Positions 6,355-6,446 of a stretch of 6,446 nucleotides of DNA are shown one piece after another (position 1 is the stretch's first letter; each line of letters opens with the position of its first letter). A program made the position numbers and the translations under genes. The notes under the pieces were generated by a model, which worked only from the letters and a program-made list of their open reading frames with translations, did not search any database and was not told the origin of the DNA. Where the stretch lies: positions 1 through 6,446 of the forward strand of contig CAWDMN010000001.1 of NCBI GenBank assembly GCA_963803155.1. The letters are read 5' to 3'. The stretch comes from CAWDMN01 sp963803155. GTDB taxonomy: Bacteria; Acidobacteriota; Terriglobia; Versatilivoradales; Versatilivoraceae.

Positions 6355-6446
6355 CCAATTAATTCGTCCCATCCTCAAATTACCTACCTTTTCCGATCAA
6401 CTCTCAATTTCCGTTTTCTTTGGCTGAATTATTTAATCCCGGCTTG

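Larger units (their letters stand above)
5766..6446. other. Long region without an intact gene
   Basis: About 680 nt hold only short overlapping frames on both strands, none with a good ribosome site plus recognisable domain. The contents I can name are a 12-bp palindrome (5980-5991), a probable permease gene remnant on the - strand (6079-6199) and a short hairpin (6339-6354). The last 80 nt become clearly A+T-richer. The picture is of decayed coding DNA and spacer rather than active genes. Confidence 0.55.

Noticed and set aside
1..6446. CRISPR array, tRNA, rRNA or insertion sequence
   Set aside because: I saw no regularly spaced direct repeats, no tRNA-like cloverleaf, no rRNA-like segment and no transposase motif with terminal inverted repeats.

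Overview
The window carries three clearly supported protein genes, all on the + strand and all apparently encoding exported proteins: a Tat-exported SGNH/GDSL-type hydrolase (585-1478), then two tandem paralogues (1771-3591 and 3705-5696). Each paralogue consists of two consecutive metallo-beta-lactamase (MBL) folds and a C-terminal beta-sandwich of NEW3 type. The gaps between genes are about 115 nt, so one transcription unit is possible. A near-consensus sigma70-type promoter (TTGACT, 17 nt, TAAAAT) lies at 397-425, with an inverted repeat next to the expected transcription start. A hairpin plus T-run at 5729-5765 could end the unit.

The organism looks like a Gram-negative bacterium with classical Shine-Dalgarno sites (GGAGGT, AGGAGGTG), moderately high G+C (judged by eye), roomy intergenic regions and heavy use of Tat export for hydrolases. 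A soil or water Verrucomicrobiota or Acidobacteriota genome fits the style of the proteins. This is inference from general resemblance; no marker gene is present.

Region by region: 1-584 has no convincing gene, only a weak 59-codon ORF with a hydrophobic segment (243-422), then the promoter candidate. 585-1478 is the SGNH hydrolase. 1479-1594 is a short spacer. 1595-1738 is a 47-codon ORF that reads as a good Sec signal peptide, in a different frame from the MBL gene behind it. Joining it to that gene with a -1 shift gives about 665 residues, almost exactly the 663 of the paralogue, so the first MBL gene is probably frameshifted at its 5' end (mutation, sequencing error or, less likely, programmed shift). 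3705-5696 is the second MBL gene, with an intact Tat signal. 5697-6446 is about 750 nt without an intact gene. On the - strand at 6079-6199 it holds what looks like a decayed C-terminus of an FtsX-like ABC-transporter permease.

Working together: the locus would place an ester/acyl hydrolase and two large double-MBL hydrolases outside the cytoplasm, probably in the periplasm. The substrate cannot be read from the sequence. The most unusual points are the double-MBL architecture, the shared HxHxDQ variant in both N-terminal MBL domains, the His-to-Gln change in the second MBL domain of the first paralogue only, and the displaced signal peptide.
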